Shown here in pieces: positions 33,759 through 43,465 of a DNA stretch of 64,000 bases. This DNA is from CAVRXQ01 sp963725215 (GTDB lineage Bacteria > Actinomycetota > Acidimicrobiia > Acidimicrobiales > Bog-793): the NCBI GenBank assembly GCA_963725215.1, contig CAVRXQ010000001.1:186001-250000 (forward strand). The letters are read 5' to 3'. The notes below the pieces were generated by a model. The model had not been told where the DNA came from. It saw nothing but the letters and a program-made list of their open reading frames with translations, and searched no databases. The translations under genes and the position numbers were made by a program. Position 1 is the stretch's first letter. Each line of letters opens with the position of its first letter.

Positions 33759-35226
33759 TCGCCCGGTGCCGACCCGAGACGTCGTCGAACGTCCTCAGTT
33801 CGAGTACTCCCCCGCTCCCGAGTCGCGGGCAGTCGTCAACCTACGCAGCTCTTATGGATTGTTCATCGACGGTGCGTTCATCGATCCGGTCGAAGGCGGC
33901 GCGTTCAAGACGGTAAACCCCGCTTCAGAAGAGGTGCTTGCCGAGATCGCCTCGGCGGGTCCGAAGGACATCGACCGCGCGGTCTCAGCCGCTCGACGCG
34001 CGTACGACGAGGTCTGGGGGCCAATGCGTCCTCAGGACCGGGCGAAGTTCATCTACCGCATCGCCCGCATCATCCAGGAGCGCTCGCGCGAGCTCGCTGT
34101 TCTGGAAAGCCTCGACAACGGCAAGCCGATTCGCGAATCCCGCGACGTCGACGTGCCGCTCGCCGCGGCGCACTTCTTTTACTACGCGGGCTGGGCCGAC
34201 AAGCTCGAGTACGCCGGCTTCGGGCCGAACCCGCGTCCGATCGGCGTCGCCGGGCAGGTGATCCCGTGGAACTTCCCGCTGCTGATGGCGGCGTGGAAGC
34301 TCGCTCCGGCGCTCGCCGCGGGCAACACCTGCGTGCTGAAGCCCGCCGAGACGACGCCGCTCAGCGCGCTCTTGCTCGCCGAGATCTGCAACCAGGCCGA
34401 CCTCCCGCCGGGCGTCGTGAACGTCGTCACCGGCGCCGGTGACACGGGCGCTGGCCTCGTCTCGCACCCCGGTGTAGACAAGGTCGCCTTCACCGGATCG
34501 ACCGAAGTCGGAAAGGCGATCCAGCGCGCCGTCGCCGGGACCCACAAGCACCTCACCTTGGAGCTCGGCGGCAAGGCGGCCAACGTGGTCTTCGAGGACG
34601 CGCCGATCTCCCAAGCGATCGAGGGGATCGTGAACGGGATCTTCTTCAACCAGGGCCACGTCTGCTGCGCCGGATCGCGCCTCTTGGTCCAAGAATCGGT
34701 CGCCGACGCGGTCGTCGAGCAGCTGAAGGCGCGACTCGGAACATTGCGCCTCGGCGATCCGCTCGACAAGAACACCGACATCGGCGCGATCAACTCCGCC
34801 GAGCAGCTGAAAAAGATCCGAGAGCTCTCCGACTTTGGCGAGCTCGAGGGCGCGGAGCGGTGGTCGCCTCCGTGCACGCTCCCCCAGCGGGGCTACTGGT
34901 TCCCGCCGACCGTCTTCACCGGCGTCTCCCAAGCACATCGCATCGCGCGGGAGGAGATCTTCGGCCCTGTGCTCTCCGTCCTCACCTTCCGCACGCCGGA
35001 GGAGGCGGTGACTAAGGCGAACAACACGACCTACGGACTTTCGGCCGGGGTGTGGACGGAAAAGGGCAGCCGGATCCTTTGGATGGCGAGCCAGCTGCGC
35101 GCCGGCGTCGTCTGGGCGAACACCTACAACCGCTTCGACCCGACGAGTCCCTTTGGTGGATACCGGGAGTCGGGCTTCGGCCGCGAGGGCGGTCGTCACG
35201 GTCTCGGGGCATACCTCGATGTCTGA
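33739..35226 (+). CDS. Aldehyde dehydrogenase (NAD-dependent)
   Basis: 495-residue ALDH-superfamily enzyme with all active-site features: QVIPWNFPLLMAAWKLAPAL, FTGSTEVGKAIQ, Glu275 in LTLELGGKAANVV and catalytic Cys309 in FNQGHVCCAGSR, plus EEIFGPVLSVLTF. Its start overlaps the deoC stop by 20 bases, so the two are co-translated; acetaldehyde from deoxyribose breakdown is the likely substrate. A short second ALDH-like gene follows with an 8-base overlap. Confidence 0.94.
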   Translation: MTSASTDRPVPTRDVVERPQFEYSPAPESRAVVNLRSSYGLFIDGAFIDPVEGGAFKTVNPASEEVLAEIASAGPKDIDRAVSAARRAYDEVWGPMRPQDRAKFIYRIARIIQERSRELAVLESLDNGKPIRESRDVDVPLAAAHFFYYAGWADKLEYAGFGPNPRPIGVAGQVIPWNFPLLMAAWKLAPALAAGNTCVLKPAETTPLSALLLAEICNQADLPPGVVNVVTGAGDTGAGLVSHPGVDKVAFTGSTEVGKAIQRAVAGTHKHLTLELGGKAANVVFEDAPISQAIEGIVNGIFFNQGHVCCAGSRLLVQESVADAVVEQLKARLGTLRLGDPLDKNTDIGAINSAEQLKKIRELSDFGELEGAERWSPPCTLPQRGYWFPPTVFTGVSQAHRIAREEIFGPVLSVLTFRTPEEAVTKANNTTYGLSAGVWTEKGSRILWMASQLRAGVVWANTYNRFDPTSPFGGYRESGFGREGGRHGLGAYLDV

Positions 35227-36088
35227 CGTTCGCGTCGCGGTCAGGAAGACCTACAAGCTCTACATCGGCGGCGCGTTCCCCCGCTCGGAGTCCGGTCGCT
35301 CCTATGTCGTGAACGCGATCGACGGCAGCTTCCTCGCCAACGTCGCGTGGGCCTCGAGAAAAGACGTCCGCGACGCGGTCGTCGCGGCGAGGAGCGCCCT
35401 CGGCGGCTGGTCGTCGTCGACCGCGTATCTGCGCGGACAGATCCTCTATCGCGTCGCGGAGATGCTCGAAGACCGGCGCGCGCAATTCGTCGACGTCGTG
35501 CGCGATGGCGAAGGTGTTGACAAGGCCGACGCGCGTACGATCGTCGATACGGCGATCGACCGCGTGATCTGGTATGCCGGCTGGTCGGACAAAGTCGCGC
35601 AAGTCGCGGGGTCTACGAATCCCGTCGCCGGTCCGTATTTCGACTTCTCGGTTCCCGAACCAACCGGGGTCGTCGGCGTCTTGGCTCCGCAACGCTCCTC
35701 GCTGCTCGGGCTGCTGAGCGTGGTCGTCCCGGCGATCACGACCGGTAACACCGCAGTCGTAGTCGCGAGCGACGAGCGACCTCTGCCGGCGGTCGGCCTA
35801 GCCGAAGTGTTCGAGACTTCGGACCTGCCCGGCGGGGTCGTGAACATCTTGACCGGGCACGTGAAAGAGCTCGCGCCCGTCCTCGCCCAACACCGCGACG
35901 TCGACGCGCTCGACCTTGCCGGCGCGCCGGCGGAGCTTTCCCAAGAGCTCGAACGGGAGGCCGCGACGAACGTGAAGCGGGTGCTCCGACCACCGAAGGA
36001 TGACTTCGACTGGACGGCACCACCGACTCCGCAACGGATGCTCTCTTTCATCGAGACGAAGACCGTCTGGCACCCGATCGGCGTCTGA
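35219..36088 (+). CDS. Truncated ALDH-like protein lacking the catalytic cysteine domain
   Basis: 289 residues homologous to the NAD-binding part of ALDH (YKLYIGGAFPRSESGRSYVV, VIWYAGWSDKVAQVAG, GVVGVLAPQRSSLLGLLSVV, SDLPGGVVNILTGHVKELAP). It ends before the Glu and Cys motifs. The coding frame is clean and the gene sits directly between a full ALDH and upp, so this is a maintained short form and not a random break. It may form mixed oligomers with the full enzyme or bind cofactor (inference). Confidence 0.85.
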   Translation: MSDVRVAVRKTYKLYIGGAFPRSESGRSYVVNAIDGSFLANVAWASRKDVRDAVVAARSALGGWSSSTAYLRGQILYRVAEMLEDRRAQFVDVVRDGEGVDKADARTIVDTAIDRVIWYAGWSDKVAQVAGSTNPVAGPYFDFSVPEPTGVVGVLAPQRSSLLGLLSVVVPAITTGNTAVVVASDERPLPAVGLAEVFETSDLPGGVVNILTGHVKELAPVLAQHRDVDALDLAGAPAELSQELEREAATNVKRVLRPPKDDFDWTAPPTPQRMLSFIETKTVWHPIGV

Positions 36089-36118
36089 GAACACCGACTG
36101 AGCAAAGGGGGGAACCTG

Positions 36119-36736
36119 GTGGCGCTCACCGTCGTCGACCACCCGCTCGCGAAGACCTTGCTCGCCTCGTTGCGGGACAAGAAGACGTCGCCTCCGCTGT
36201 TCCGCATCCTCGCGAAGCGTCTTGCACTCGTGTTGTGCCTCGAAGCGACGCGATCGGTCCGGACCGAACTGATCGACGTCGAGACGCCCATCACCGAGAC
36301 CACTGGCGAGCGCATCGCCGAAGGGCTGGTCGCGGTGCCGATCCTGCGCGCCGGTCTCGGGATGCTCGAAGCGGTGACCGAGCTCTTTCCGGAGATCCCC
36401 GTCGGCTACATCGGCCTCGAGCGCGATCACGCCACATTTGAGCCGTCGCTCTACTACTCGAAACTCCCCCCTCTACAGGACCGACTCGTCCTTTTGTTGG
36501 ACCCGATGCTCGCGACCGGGGGGTCGGCCGCCGCGGCGTGTACTGCGCTTTACGACTCCGGCGCACAAAGGGTGTCGCTGCTATCGGTCGTTTCCGCACC
36601 AGAAGGTGTGAAGCACCTCGCCGACGCTCACCCCTCGCTCGATGTCTTCACCGTCGCGCTCGATCAGGGCCTGAACGAACAGGCGTACATCGTCCCGGGC
36701 CTCGGAGACTTCGGCGATCGGCTGTTTGGGACCTGA
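36119..36736 (+). CDS. upp: Uracil phosphoribosyltransferase
   Basis: 205-residue enzyme making UMP from uracil and PRPP. The type I PRT signature LLLDPMLATGGSAAAA and the uracil loop IVPGLGDFGDR at the C-terminus are intact, as is VPILRAGLGM. GTG 36119 follows a GGGGGGAACC ribosome-binding site. Last gene of a nucleoside-salvage operon with deoC and the two ALDH genes; the gene after it is convergent. Confidence 0.96.
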   Translation: MALTVVDHPLAKTLLASLRDKKTSPPLFRILAKRLALVLCLEATRSVRTELIDVETPITETTGERIAEGLVAVPILRAGLGMLEAVTELFPEIPVGYIGLERDHATFEPSLYYSKLPPLQDRLVLLLDPMLATGGSAAAACTALYDSGAQRVSLLSVVSAPEGVKHLADAHPSLDVFTVALDQGLNEQAYIVPGLGDFGDRLFGT

Positions 36737-36774
36737 CGAACACGGCGCGCGCTGAGATCGAAACGGCGCGGCAT

Positions 36775-37536
36775 CTAGCCCGGCAGGAAGTGGGTCCAAG
36801 TTTCGAGGGTCTCGTAACCGATGCGCCGATAGATCGAGAGACCCGCCGGACTCGACTGCAGATACGACCACTTCGCCCCGTTCTTGACGCCGTCGGAGAT
36901 CGCGCGCACCGTGATCTCGCGGCCGTAGCCGCGCCGCCTCGCGCTCTCGACGGTTCCGACGTTGAAGATCCCGACTGAATCGCCGTTCGTCACCCCAACC
37001 GAGGTCGCGACGGGACGTCCGTCAATGTCGCCGATATAGCCGCGCACGCCGTTCCTGGCGAGCACCTCTCGGCTCATCGACTGGCGAGCGATCTCATGTG
37101 GCATTCCGAAGGCGGCTGCCGCGATATCCGCATACTCGTCGACGTCATCGGACACGACCTGGCGAATGGAAAGACCCGTAGGGATCTCGTCCACCGTCAT
37201 ATGCGCGGTGGGGGCGAACACCATGAGCGGAACAGCCTCTTTTATGTTGAGCCCGCGCGCCTTGGCAATGGCGAACACATCGACATATTCGTCCGACCTG
37301 ACGTACACGCCGTAGGGCACTCCATTCGACTCGAACTCGTCAAGCCTCGACCCGATGAGCCCGAGGTCGACACCCTCGCGTTCGACGACGACCCCGTTGA
37401 AGTTCGGCACGGGAATCCCCGTGTAAAACGTTGAGAGGCCACCTTCGCGCCGTGCCCATCCGCCGGGGTGTGTCGACGCGAACTGCGCGAACTCGGCGAG
37501 GATTGCTTCTGTCACGTCGTCGGCGCTGTACATCAT
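36775..37536 (-). CDS. GNAT-family N-acetyltransferase
   Basis: 253 residues. The C-terminal half has the acetyl-CoA site VESARRRGYGREITVRAISD and the following YLQSSPAGLSIYRRIGYETL of the GNAT fold; the N-terminal half (GVYVRSDEYVDVFAIAKARG) is a degenerate first GNAT-like lobe. Substrate unknown. It converges with upp and is preceded by the acyl-CoA synthetase stop on the same strand, 57 bases away. Confidence 0.88.
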   Translation of the reverse strand: MMYSADDVTEAILAEFAQFASTHPGGWARREGGLSTFYTGIPVPNFNGVVVEREGVDLGLIGSRLDEFESNGVPYGVYVRSDEYVDVFAIAKARGLNIKEAVPLMVFAPTAHMTVDEIPTGLSIRQVVSDDVDEYADIAAAAFGMPHEIARQSMSREVLARNGVRGYIGDIDGRPVATSVGVTNGDSVGIFNVGTVESARRRGYGREITVRAISDGVKNGAKWSYLQSSPAGLSIYRRIGYETLETWTHFLPG

Positions 37537-37593
37537 CGTCGAACGCTAGGCCTTGAATTCAATTACGTCGATATGGCTGTCCAACGCCCATCA

Positions 37594-39705
37594 CTACGTA
37601 GATCCTCGTACGACGACGAGCGCGTCGACGGCGACGGCACCGTGTTCGCCGCACACGAGCGGATTCACATCGAGTTCGTCGAGGTCGTCACCAAGTTCGA
37701 GCGCGAGCATCGAGATCGCGACGATCGCCTCCGCCACCTCCGACAGGTTCGCAGGTGGCCGGCCGCGCGCCCCGTCAAGCACGGGTCGAACGCGCAGCCG
37801 GTCGATGAGTCGGCGCGCTCGGCGTTCGTCGATCGGAGGGAGGCCGACGGCCCGGTCGCTGACGATCTCGGCGAGCTCGCCGCCCGCCGCCACGACGACG
37901 AGGGGTCCGAGATGCGCGTCGCGCACGACGCCGAGCGCGAGTTCGACGCCCGAAGGCGCGGTCTCAGAGACAAGCACCTCGGGCCCGAACCGACCGGCGA
38001 GGTCGGTATAGGCGGCGGCGGCCGCGTCACTCGTCCGGACTCCGAGCACGACCCCTCCGAGGTCCGTTTTGTGCAGCACGCCGGACGCGGCGGTCTTCAC
38101 AACGACGGGGAAACCAAGACGCCCGGCCACCACCGCGGCGCGCTCGGCGCTCGTAACGGTCTCGGACGCGACTGTGGAGATCTCGAAGTCGGCGAGGAGC
38201 GAAAGCGCATCTTTGCCGACGAGGGTGGCGGGAGCATCTGTCGGCGTCGGGCGCGCGGCGAGCCGACCGGCCCACCGTTCTCGCCGGCCGGCATCGAACA
38301 CGGTTTCCTCGGTCACCGGCGGGAGCGGGGGACGTTCGGCGACCAGGTGGCCGAGCGCGACAAGTCCGCTGCGGGTGCCCTCGAGGACCGGGACCCCGAC
38401 CCGGCGCAGCTCCGAGGCCGCCTGCGCGTCGAGCGCGCTGGCCATGTTCGTGAGGACACAGAACGGTTTGTCGGTGGCTGCGTGCGCGTCCACAGCCGCG
38501 CGCAGATAGGAATCGTCGCCATCGAGTTCGGGGACGAGATCGATGGCGAGCGCGATGGCGTCGACTTCCGGATCGTCGGCGAGGATCTCAAGGCACCCGG
38601 TGAACAGTCGTGCCGTGTCCGCGCCCCTCCCCCACACATCCAAAGGGTTCGTAGGTTCGAGGCCCGGGTCGAGCAATTCGGAAAGTCGACTCCGCGTCGA
38701 TCTCGAGATCCCTGCGAATCGCACTCCGAGCGCCGATGCGATATCGGCGACGAGGACGCGCTCGGCACCCGAGTCGTGCACGGTGGCTATCGCGCCCTCC
38801 CGGTCGCGGCGCGTCCGCCGTCCGGCGGAGAACAGCTCAAGGGTGTCGGCGAGCTCTTCGAGATCCGCGACTCGTGCCACGTCGTAGGCGTCGAACAGTG
38901 CCTCCCACGCCGCGTCCGCACCCGCGAGCGCGCCGGAGTGCGCGACAACCATCGAGCGTCCTTTTTCGGACGCACCGACCGTCAGCGCGACGACTCGGAC
39001 GTCTTCCTCGGCCACGCGCAATAGCACCGAGCGAAGTGCAGGCGTGTCACGCATTGTCTCCAAGACAAGACCGATCACCTTGGTCTCTTCGAGGCCGAGC
39101 GCATAGTCGAGATAGGCGGCCGCGGACGTGACTAGCTCCTGGCCGGAAGAGACGGCAACCGTGTAGCCGAGGCGACGGCGCGTGCGCAGCATCGCCGAGA
39201 AGACGGAGCCCGAGTGGGTCACGAGCGCGACCGGACCGTGCGGGATCTCCGCCGGTTCGATGTAGCCAAGCGCGCGCACTCCCCTCGCGACGTTGACGAA
39301 GCCCATGCATCCTCCGCCGCACACCGCCATCCCGGCGTTTTCTGCGATCGCGGTGAGACGCTCCCGAAGCGTCGGCTTTCCGGGCACCGGTCGCTCGTAG
39401 GCGTTCCCGAAAACGACAGCTGATCGATCGCCGCGGCGCGCGGCGCGGGTGAGCTCGGTTTCGAGCGCGTCGTCCGGTACCCCGAGCAGGACAAGGTCGA
39501 CCGGACCGTCGATCGCGTCGAGCGAGGAGACGCAGCGGCGACCGAGGATCTCGTCGTACTTCGGATTGACAGGAATGATCTCCGCGGCCGCGGAGCTCTT
39601 CAGTGCTTCGATGACCATCCGCTCGCCGAACGAGCCTTGCCGTCCGCTCGCGCCGACGAGCGCGACCCGTCGTGGCTCGAGCATCGTCGCCACCGCGAAG
39701 GACAT
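37594..39705 (-). CDS. Acyl-CoA synthetase, ADP-forming (fused subunits)
   Basis: About 703 residues, the normal length for the single-chain NDP-forming acetyl-CoA-synthetase family. N-terminal CoA-binding domain: EPRRVALVGASGRQGSFGER and IIPVNPKYDEILG; succinyl-CoA-ligase-like domain with catalytic His in VALVTHSGSVFSAML; ATP-grasp part: GFPVVVKTAASGVLHKTDLG and DELDVNPLVCG. It converts a carboxylic acid, CoA and ATP to acyl-CoA, or runs in reverse. ATG 39705 is used; an upstream extension is only the antisense of the neighbour. Follows the FAD oxidoreductase by 47 bases and is likely co-transcribed. Confidence 0.9.
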   Translation of the reverse strand: MSFAVATMLEPRRVALVGASGRQGSFGERMVIEALKSSAAAEIIPVNPKYDEILGRRCVSSLDAIDGPVDLVLLGVPDDALETELTRAARRGDRSAVVFGNAYERPVPGKPTLRERLTAIAENAGMAVCGGGCMGFVNVARGVRALGYIEPAEIPHGPVALVTHSGSVFSAMLRTRRRLGYTVAVSSGQELVTSAAAYLDYALGLEETKVIGLVLETMRDTPALRSVLLRVAEEDVRVVALTVGASEKGRSMVVAHSGALAGADAAWEALFDAYDVARVADLEELADTLELFSAGRRTRRDREGAIATVHDSGAERVLVADIASALGVRFAGISRSTRSRLSELLDPGLEPTNPLDVWGRGADTARLFTGCLEILADDPEVDAIALAIDLVPELDGDDSYLRAAVDAHAATDKPFCVLTNMASALDAQAASELRRVGVPVLEGTRSGLVALGHLVAERPPLPPVTEETVFDAGRRERWAGRLAARPTPTDAPATLVGKDALSLLADFEISTVASETVTSAERAAVVAGRLGFPVVVKTAASGVLHKTDLGGVVLGVRTSDAAAAAYTDLAGRFGPEVLVSETAPSGVELALGVVRDAHLGPLVVVAAGGELAEIVSDRAVGLPPIDERRARRLIDRLRVRPVLDGARGRPPANLSEVAEAIVAISMLALELGDDLDELDVNPLVCGEHGAVAVDALVVVRGST

Positions 39706-39752
39706 TGAAGGCGCTTTCGTCGCGCCGTCGACCGCGTCGAAAGTCGCTCGGC

Positions 39753-41386
39753 TCAGCGCCAGCCGCTTGCGATCAAGCTGCGCCCACGGCGCCGGTCCGC
39801 GAGCGCCGCCTTCGCCGCCTGCCAACCCGGGATCCCACAGACGCCTCCGCCGGCGTGCGTCGCCGAGGAGGCGTAATAAAGCCCAGCGATCGGCGTGCGG
39901 TAATCGGCGTAGCCGGGCGCGGGGCGCATGTGGAAGAGCTGTTCTAGCGAGAGCTCGCCGTGGAAGATGTTCCCGCCGACAAGTCCGTACTCGTGTTCGA
40001 GCTCGTAGGGACCGACGATGTCGCGATGGACGATCGCAGCCTCGAAGTTCGGCGCGACCTCGTTGTAACAGTCGATCATGCGGTCCGCGTACGCCTCGAG
40101 CTCGTCCGAGTGCGGCTCCTCCGACCAGTCGGCAGGCACCCACTGGGTGAATAGCGACATGATGTGGAAGCCCTCCGGACACAGCGTCTTGTCGAACGAA
40201 GTCGGGATGACCCCGTCGCTGAACGGTCGCAACGCGGGGCGTCCGTCACGGGCGTCCAGGAAGGCGCGTTCCATGTAGTCGACCGAGGGCGCCATCTCGA
40301 CCGAACCCGTGTGGTGCTCTTGCAGGTTCGTGCCGGGATCGGCGGTGAAATCCGGGAGTTCGGCGAGCGCAAGGTTGATCTTCACGACGCCACTTCGCGT
40401 TTTCCAGCGCGCGATGTCGGAAACGAAGCTGTCGGGCAGTTTTGCCGCGCCGACGTGATCCAAGAACGCGGTACGCGGATGAAGCGTCGTGACGACGATC
40501 GGCGCTGTGATCTCTTCGCCGCTTGTCAGCACAACCCCGCGGGCACGACCGTTCTGAACGAGCGTGCGCTCGACGGGTGCGTTGAGCCGGATCTCGACGC
40601 CGTGATGGCGAGCCGCGGATTCGATCGCCGAGGAGACGGCGCCCATGCCGCCTTCTTGGAACCCCCAGTTGCCGAGGTGGCCGTCGCCGATGTCGCCGAT
40701 CGAGTGGTGCGCCATCACGTACGCGGTACCGGGCTCCTTCGGGCCGGCCCACGTCCCGATGACGCCATTCACGGCCATCGCCCCTTTCACCTGCGGAGAC
40801 TCGAACCAGTCGTCGAGCAGGTCGGCGATGCTCATCGTCATCAACCGGGTGACGTCGGCGATCGTGCGGACGTCGAGCCCGCGGTGGCGCCAGGCGAGGC
40901 GCAAAGTTTCGGCGAGATCAGCGGGGCGGTGTGAGCCGATTCGCGGCGGGACGGTGAGGAGGAGCGGACCGAGCACCTCGGCGAGTCCCGAGAGCCACGC
41001 GTCCCAGATCGGCATCGCGTCGGCATCACGCTTCGACCACTTCGCGATCTCCTCGTGGTTGCGCTTCGCGTCGTCCGCGTAGATCTTGATCGAGCCCCCT
41101 TCGGGAAAGGCCTGGTAATAGGGCCCCATAGGGAAGATCTTGTAGCCGTGACGCTCAAGCTCGAGATCGTCGATGATCGTCGGCGGCATCAGGCTCATCA
41201 CGTAGGAGAGCCGCGTGACCTTGAACTGGGGGGCATCCGACCACGGGGACTCCGTCGTCGCCGCCCCGCCGGTCTTGTATCGCGACTCGAGGACGAGGGT
41301 CCTCGCGCCGGCCACGCGAGGTACGCCGCCGCGGTGAGCCCGTTGTGTCCCCCGCCAACGACGACGGCGTCGTACGTCGAGGCCAT
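39753..41386 (-). CDS. FAD-dependent oxidoreductase, phytoene-desaturase type (apparent frameshift)
   Basis: Flavoprotein of about 544 residues when repaired. The FAD-binding start, ATG 41386 with an upstream GAGGGGG, reads STYDAVVVGGGHNGLTAAAY; near 41316 the frame slips by one base and continues as VAGARTLVLESRYKTGGAATT. The remainder has AVSSAIESAARHHGVEIRLNAP and the C-terminal GLYYASSATHAGGGVCGIPG, all typical of the PYROXD2/CrtI-like group. One base is missing, so this is an error or a mutation. A TetR-type palindrome lies 36 bp upstream, shared with the divergent tetR gene. Substrate unknown; carotenoid genes are absent, so a desaturase role on carotenoids is unlikely. Confidence 0.85.
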
Positions 41387-41420
41387 CTCGCCCCCTCTCG
41401 GCAGCACACAGCCGCACTTT

Positions 41421-41436
41421 GACTGAATGTTCAGTT
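41421..41436. promoter_or_regulatory. Operator copy 1, GACTG-N6-CAGTT
   Basis: GACTGAATGTTCAGTT, with perfect inner arms ACTGAA/TTCAGT at 41422-41435, between the FAD oxidoreductase (minus) and tetR (plus). The same palindrome recurs at 53.8, 55.1 and 57.5 kb. Likely the autoregulatory site of the TetR protein. Confidence 0.75.
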
Positions 41437-41523
41437 TAAGCCCGCTACGCTGGGCGGGACAAGGTCAGCGGCGACGACTCCGCACCGGCGAAGCGCGGCG
41501 GAGGGTGAGAACGAGGAGGTGGG

Positions 41524-42192
41524 GTGGGCGCTGTCGAACGTGAAGTCGGCAAGTCCGCCGACGAACGCCGTGACCAAGTGCTGCGCGCGGCACTGGATGT
41601 GATCGCGGAACGCGGCTTCGACGACACGCGCATCTCCGACGTCGCCGAGCGCGCCGGAGTCAGCCCGGCCCTCGTCGTCTACTACTTCAAGACTCGTGAG
41701 CGACTCCTCACCGAGACCGTGCGGCTCGGCGAAGAGTCGTGGTACGCGGCGGTCGACGAGCGGCTGCGCGTCCACGACAGTGCAATCGACCGCCTCACCG
41801 AGATCGTGGCGCTGACGTGCTTCGCAGATGACATCTCCGGGGTGCCCGAACCGTGGTCGCTCTGGCTCGATTTGTGGGCGCAGTCGGTTCACAACCCCAC
41901 CGTCAGCTCTGTCCGCCAGGAGTTCGATTCGCGCTGGCGTACGACGCTTCGCGAAATCGTCTTCGAGGGCCAGCGAAGCGGGGAGTTCCGCGAGATCGAC
42001 GCGGAGGAATTCGCCCTCGCGTTTTCGGCGTTGCTCGACGGGTTCGCTGTCCAGTTCGCGCTGCAAGATCCCGACGTCGAACCCGACAGGGCATTCCGAC
42101 TGTCGATGACGTTCGCGTCGGAACACCTCGGGTTCGCGTTGGAAGCCGCGGCGAGCGGCGCGAAACGCCAGGCGAAAGTCGGCGATCGTTAG
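41524..42192 (+). CDS. TetR-family transcriptional regulator
   Basis: 222-residue repressor from GTG 41524, after GAGGAGG. N-terminal HTH: LRAALDVIAERGFDDTRISD, AERAGVSPALVVYYF; the C-terminal domain is a BetI-like all-helical ligand-binding region (EPWSLWLDLWAQSVHNPTVS, FAVQFALQDPDVEPD). The resemblance to BetI-type C-domains fits a quaternary-amine or polyamine ligand. It is divergent from the FAD oxidoreductase across operator copy 1 and precedes the potA-like gene on the same strand, so it likely controls the whole palindrome-marked set. Confidence 0.92.
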   Translation: MGAVEREVGKSADERRDQVLRAALDVIAERGFDDTRISDVAERAGVSPALVVYYFKTRERLLTETVRLGEESWYAAVDERLRVHDSAIDRLTEIVALTCFADDISGVPEPWSLWLDLWAQSVHNPTVSSVRQEFDSRWRTTLREIVFEGQRSGEFREIDAEEFALAFSALLDGFAVQFALQDPDVEPDRAFRLSMTFASEHLGFALEAAASGAKRQAKVGDR

Positions 42193-42289
42193 CTAGTTGG
42201 CGCGAGCCGAGCTCGACGAAGCGGCGCCGCGTGCGGCGCACCGGGAAGAGCTGCTACACCATCGCACGGCGGGTGAACTGGGGGTGCAA

Positions 42290-43432
42290 ATGGCGGGTGG
42301 CGACGTCGAGCTCATCTCGCTCACGAAACGATTCGCCCAGGTGACCGCCGTCGACGGCATCGACCTCCACGTCAAAAGCGGTGAGTTCTTCTCGCTGCTC
42401 GGCCCGTCCGGGTGCGGCAAGACGACGACGCTGCGGCTGATCGCGGGTTTCGAGCGCCCATCGTCTGGCCGCATATTGATCGACGCGGTCGACGTTGCAC
42501 GGATGCCGCCCCATCAGCGCGACGTAAACACCGTCTTCCAGAGCTACGCGCTGTTCCCGTTCCTTTCGGTCTTCGACAACGTCGCATTCGGCCTCCGCTA
42601 CCGCGACGTGAGAAAGCCTGACCGAGCGCGGCTAGTGCGCGAGGCGCTTGAGCTCGTGCAACTCCCGACGCACGAAAAGCGTCGCCCGTCGCAGCTATCG
42701 GGGGGTCAGCAACAACGCGTCGCCCTCGCCCGGGCGCTCGTGCTTCATCCCGCGGTCCTCCTCCTCGACGAGCCGCTCGGTGCGCTCGACGCGAAGTTGC
42801 GCCGGGCGTTGCAAGTGGAGCTGAAGTCGCTTCAACAGACGGTCGGGATCACGTTTCTCTACGTCACCCACGATCAAGAAGAGGCGCTCACGATGTCGGA
42901 TCGGCTCGCCGTGATGGAATCGGGGCGAATTGCGCAGATCGGCACGCCGACAGAGGTATACGACGAGCCAGCAAACGCATACGTGGCTGACTTCCTCGGG
43001 GTCTCGAATCTGATGGCAGCGGAAGTGGTGCGCAAGGTGGGATCCGACAGGTGTTCGCTCCGATTCGGAGAGTTCGAGCTCGAGGCGACGAAAGGCGCGA
43101 CCGGTGTGCTCGGTCGGGTGCGACTCGCGATCCGGCCCGAGCGGATCCGCGTGGAGGCCTTCGACGCGTCCGGCCCGAATCGTGTTCCGGCGATGGTTGA
43201 ACGCCTCGTGTTCTTGGGCTCGGCGACCCAGGTAATCGTGCGCACGGCGCCCGGTGCCCCGCTTCAGGCGCTCGTCCAGAACGACGGCGCGACGATCCCC
43301 TATCGCCAGGGCACGCCGGTGAAGGTGCATCTTCCGGCAGAAGCGCTGCGCGTCCTTCCCGAGTCCGACGCCGGGGTTCCACGCGAGAGCGGCGTGGCAA
43401 ATCCGATCTCCGACGCCGCCGCTGCTGGCTGA
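42290..43432 (+). CDS. Spermidine/putrescine-type ABC transporter ATPase (PotA-like)
   Basis: 380 residues from ATG 42290. ABC domain: GPSGCGKTTTLRLIAGFERP, SYALFPFLSVFDNVAFGL, LSGGQQQRVALARALVLHP, LLLDEPLGALDAKLRR and YVTHDQEEALTMSDR; a TOBE domain follows (GVSNLMAAEVV, RLAIRPERIRV). It energises an importer for a polyamine-like or related cationic compound. The permease and binding protein it must serve are encoded at 49-52 kb, with a repair island in between. It follows tetR by 97 bases. Confidence 0.9.
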   Translation: MAGGDVELISLTKRFAQVTAVDGIDLHVKSGEFFSLLGPSGCGKTTTLRLIAGFERPSSGRILIDAVDVARMPPHQRDVNTVFQSYALFPFLSVFDNVAFGLRYRDVRKPDRARLVREALELVQLPTHEKRRPSQLSGGQQQRVALARALVLHPAVLLLDEPLGALDAKLRRALQVELKSLQQTVGITFLYVTHDQEEALTMSDRLAVMESGRIAQIGTPTEVYDEPANAYVADFLGVSNLMAAEVVRKVGSDRCSLRFGEFELEATKGATGVLGRVRLAIRPERIRVEAFDASGPNRVPAMVERLVFLGSATQVIVRTAPGAPLQALVQNDGATIPYRQGTPVKVHLPAEALRVLPESDAGVPRESGVANPISDAAAAG

Positions 43433-43465
43433 AAACTGAGCGGGCGCGCAATAAGCGCACACTCT

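Noticed and set aside
39706..40182. N-terminal extension of the acyl-CoA synthetase
   Set aside because: This part is the antisense of the FAD oxidoreductase; the family starts at MSFAVATMLEPRR (39705).
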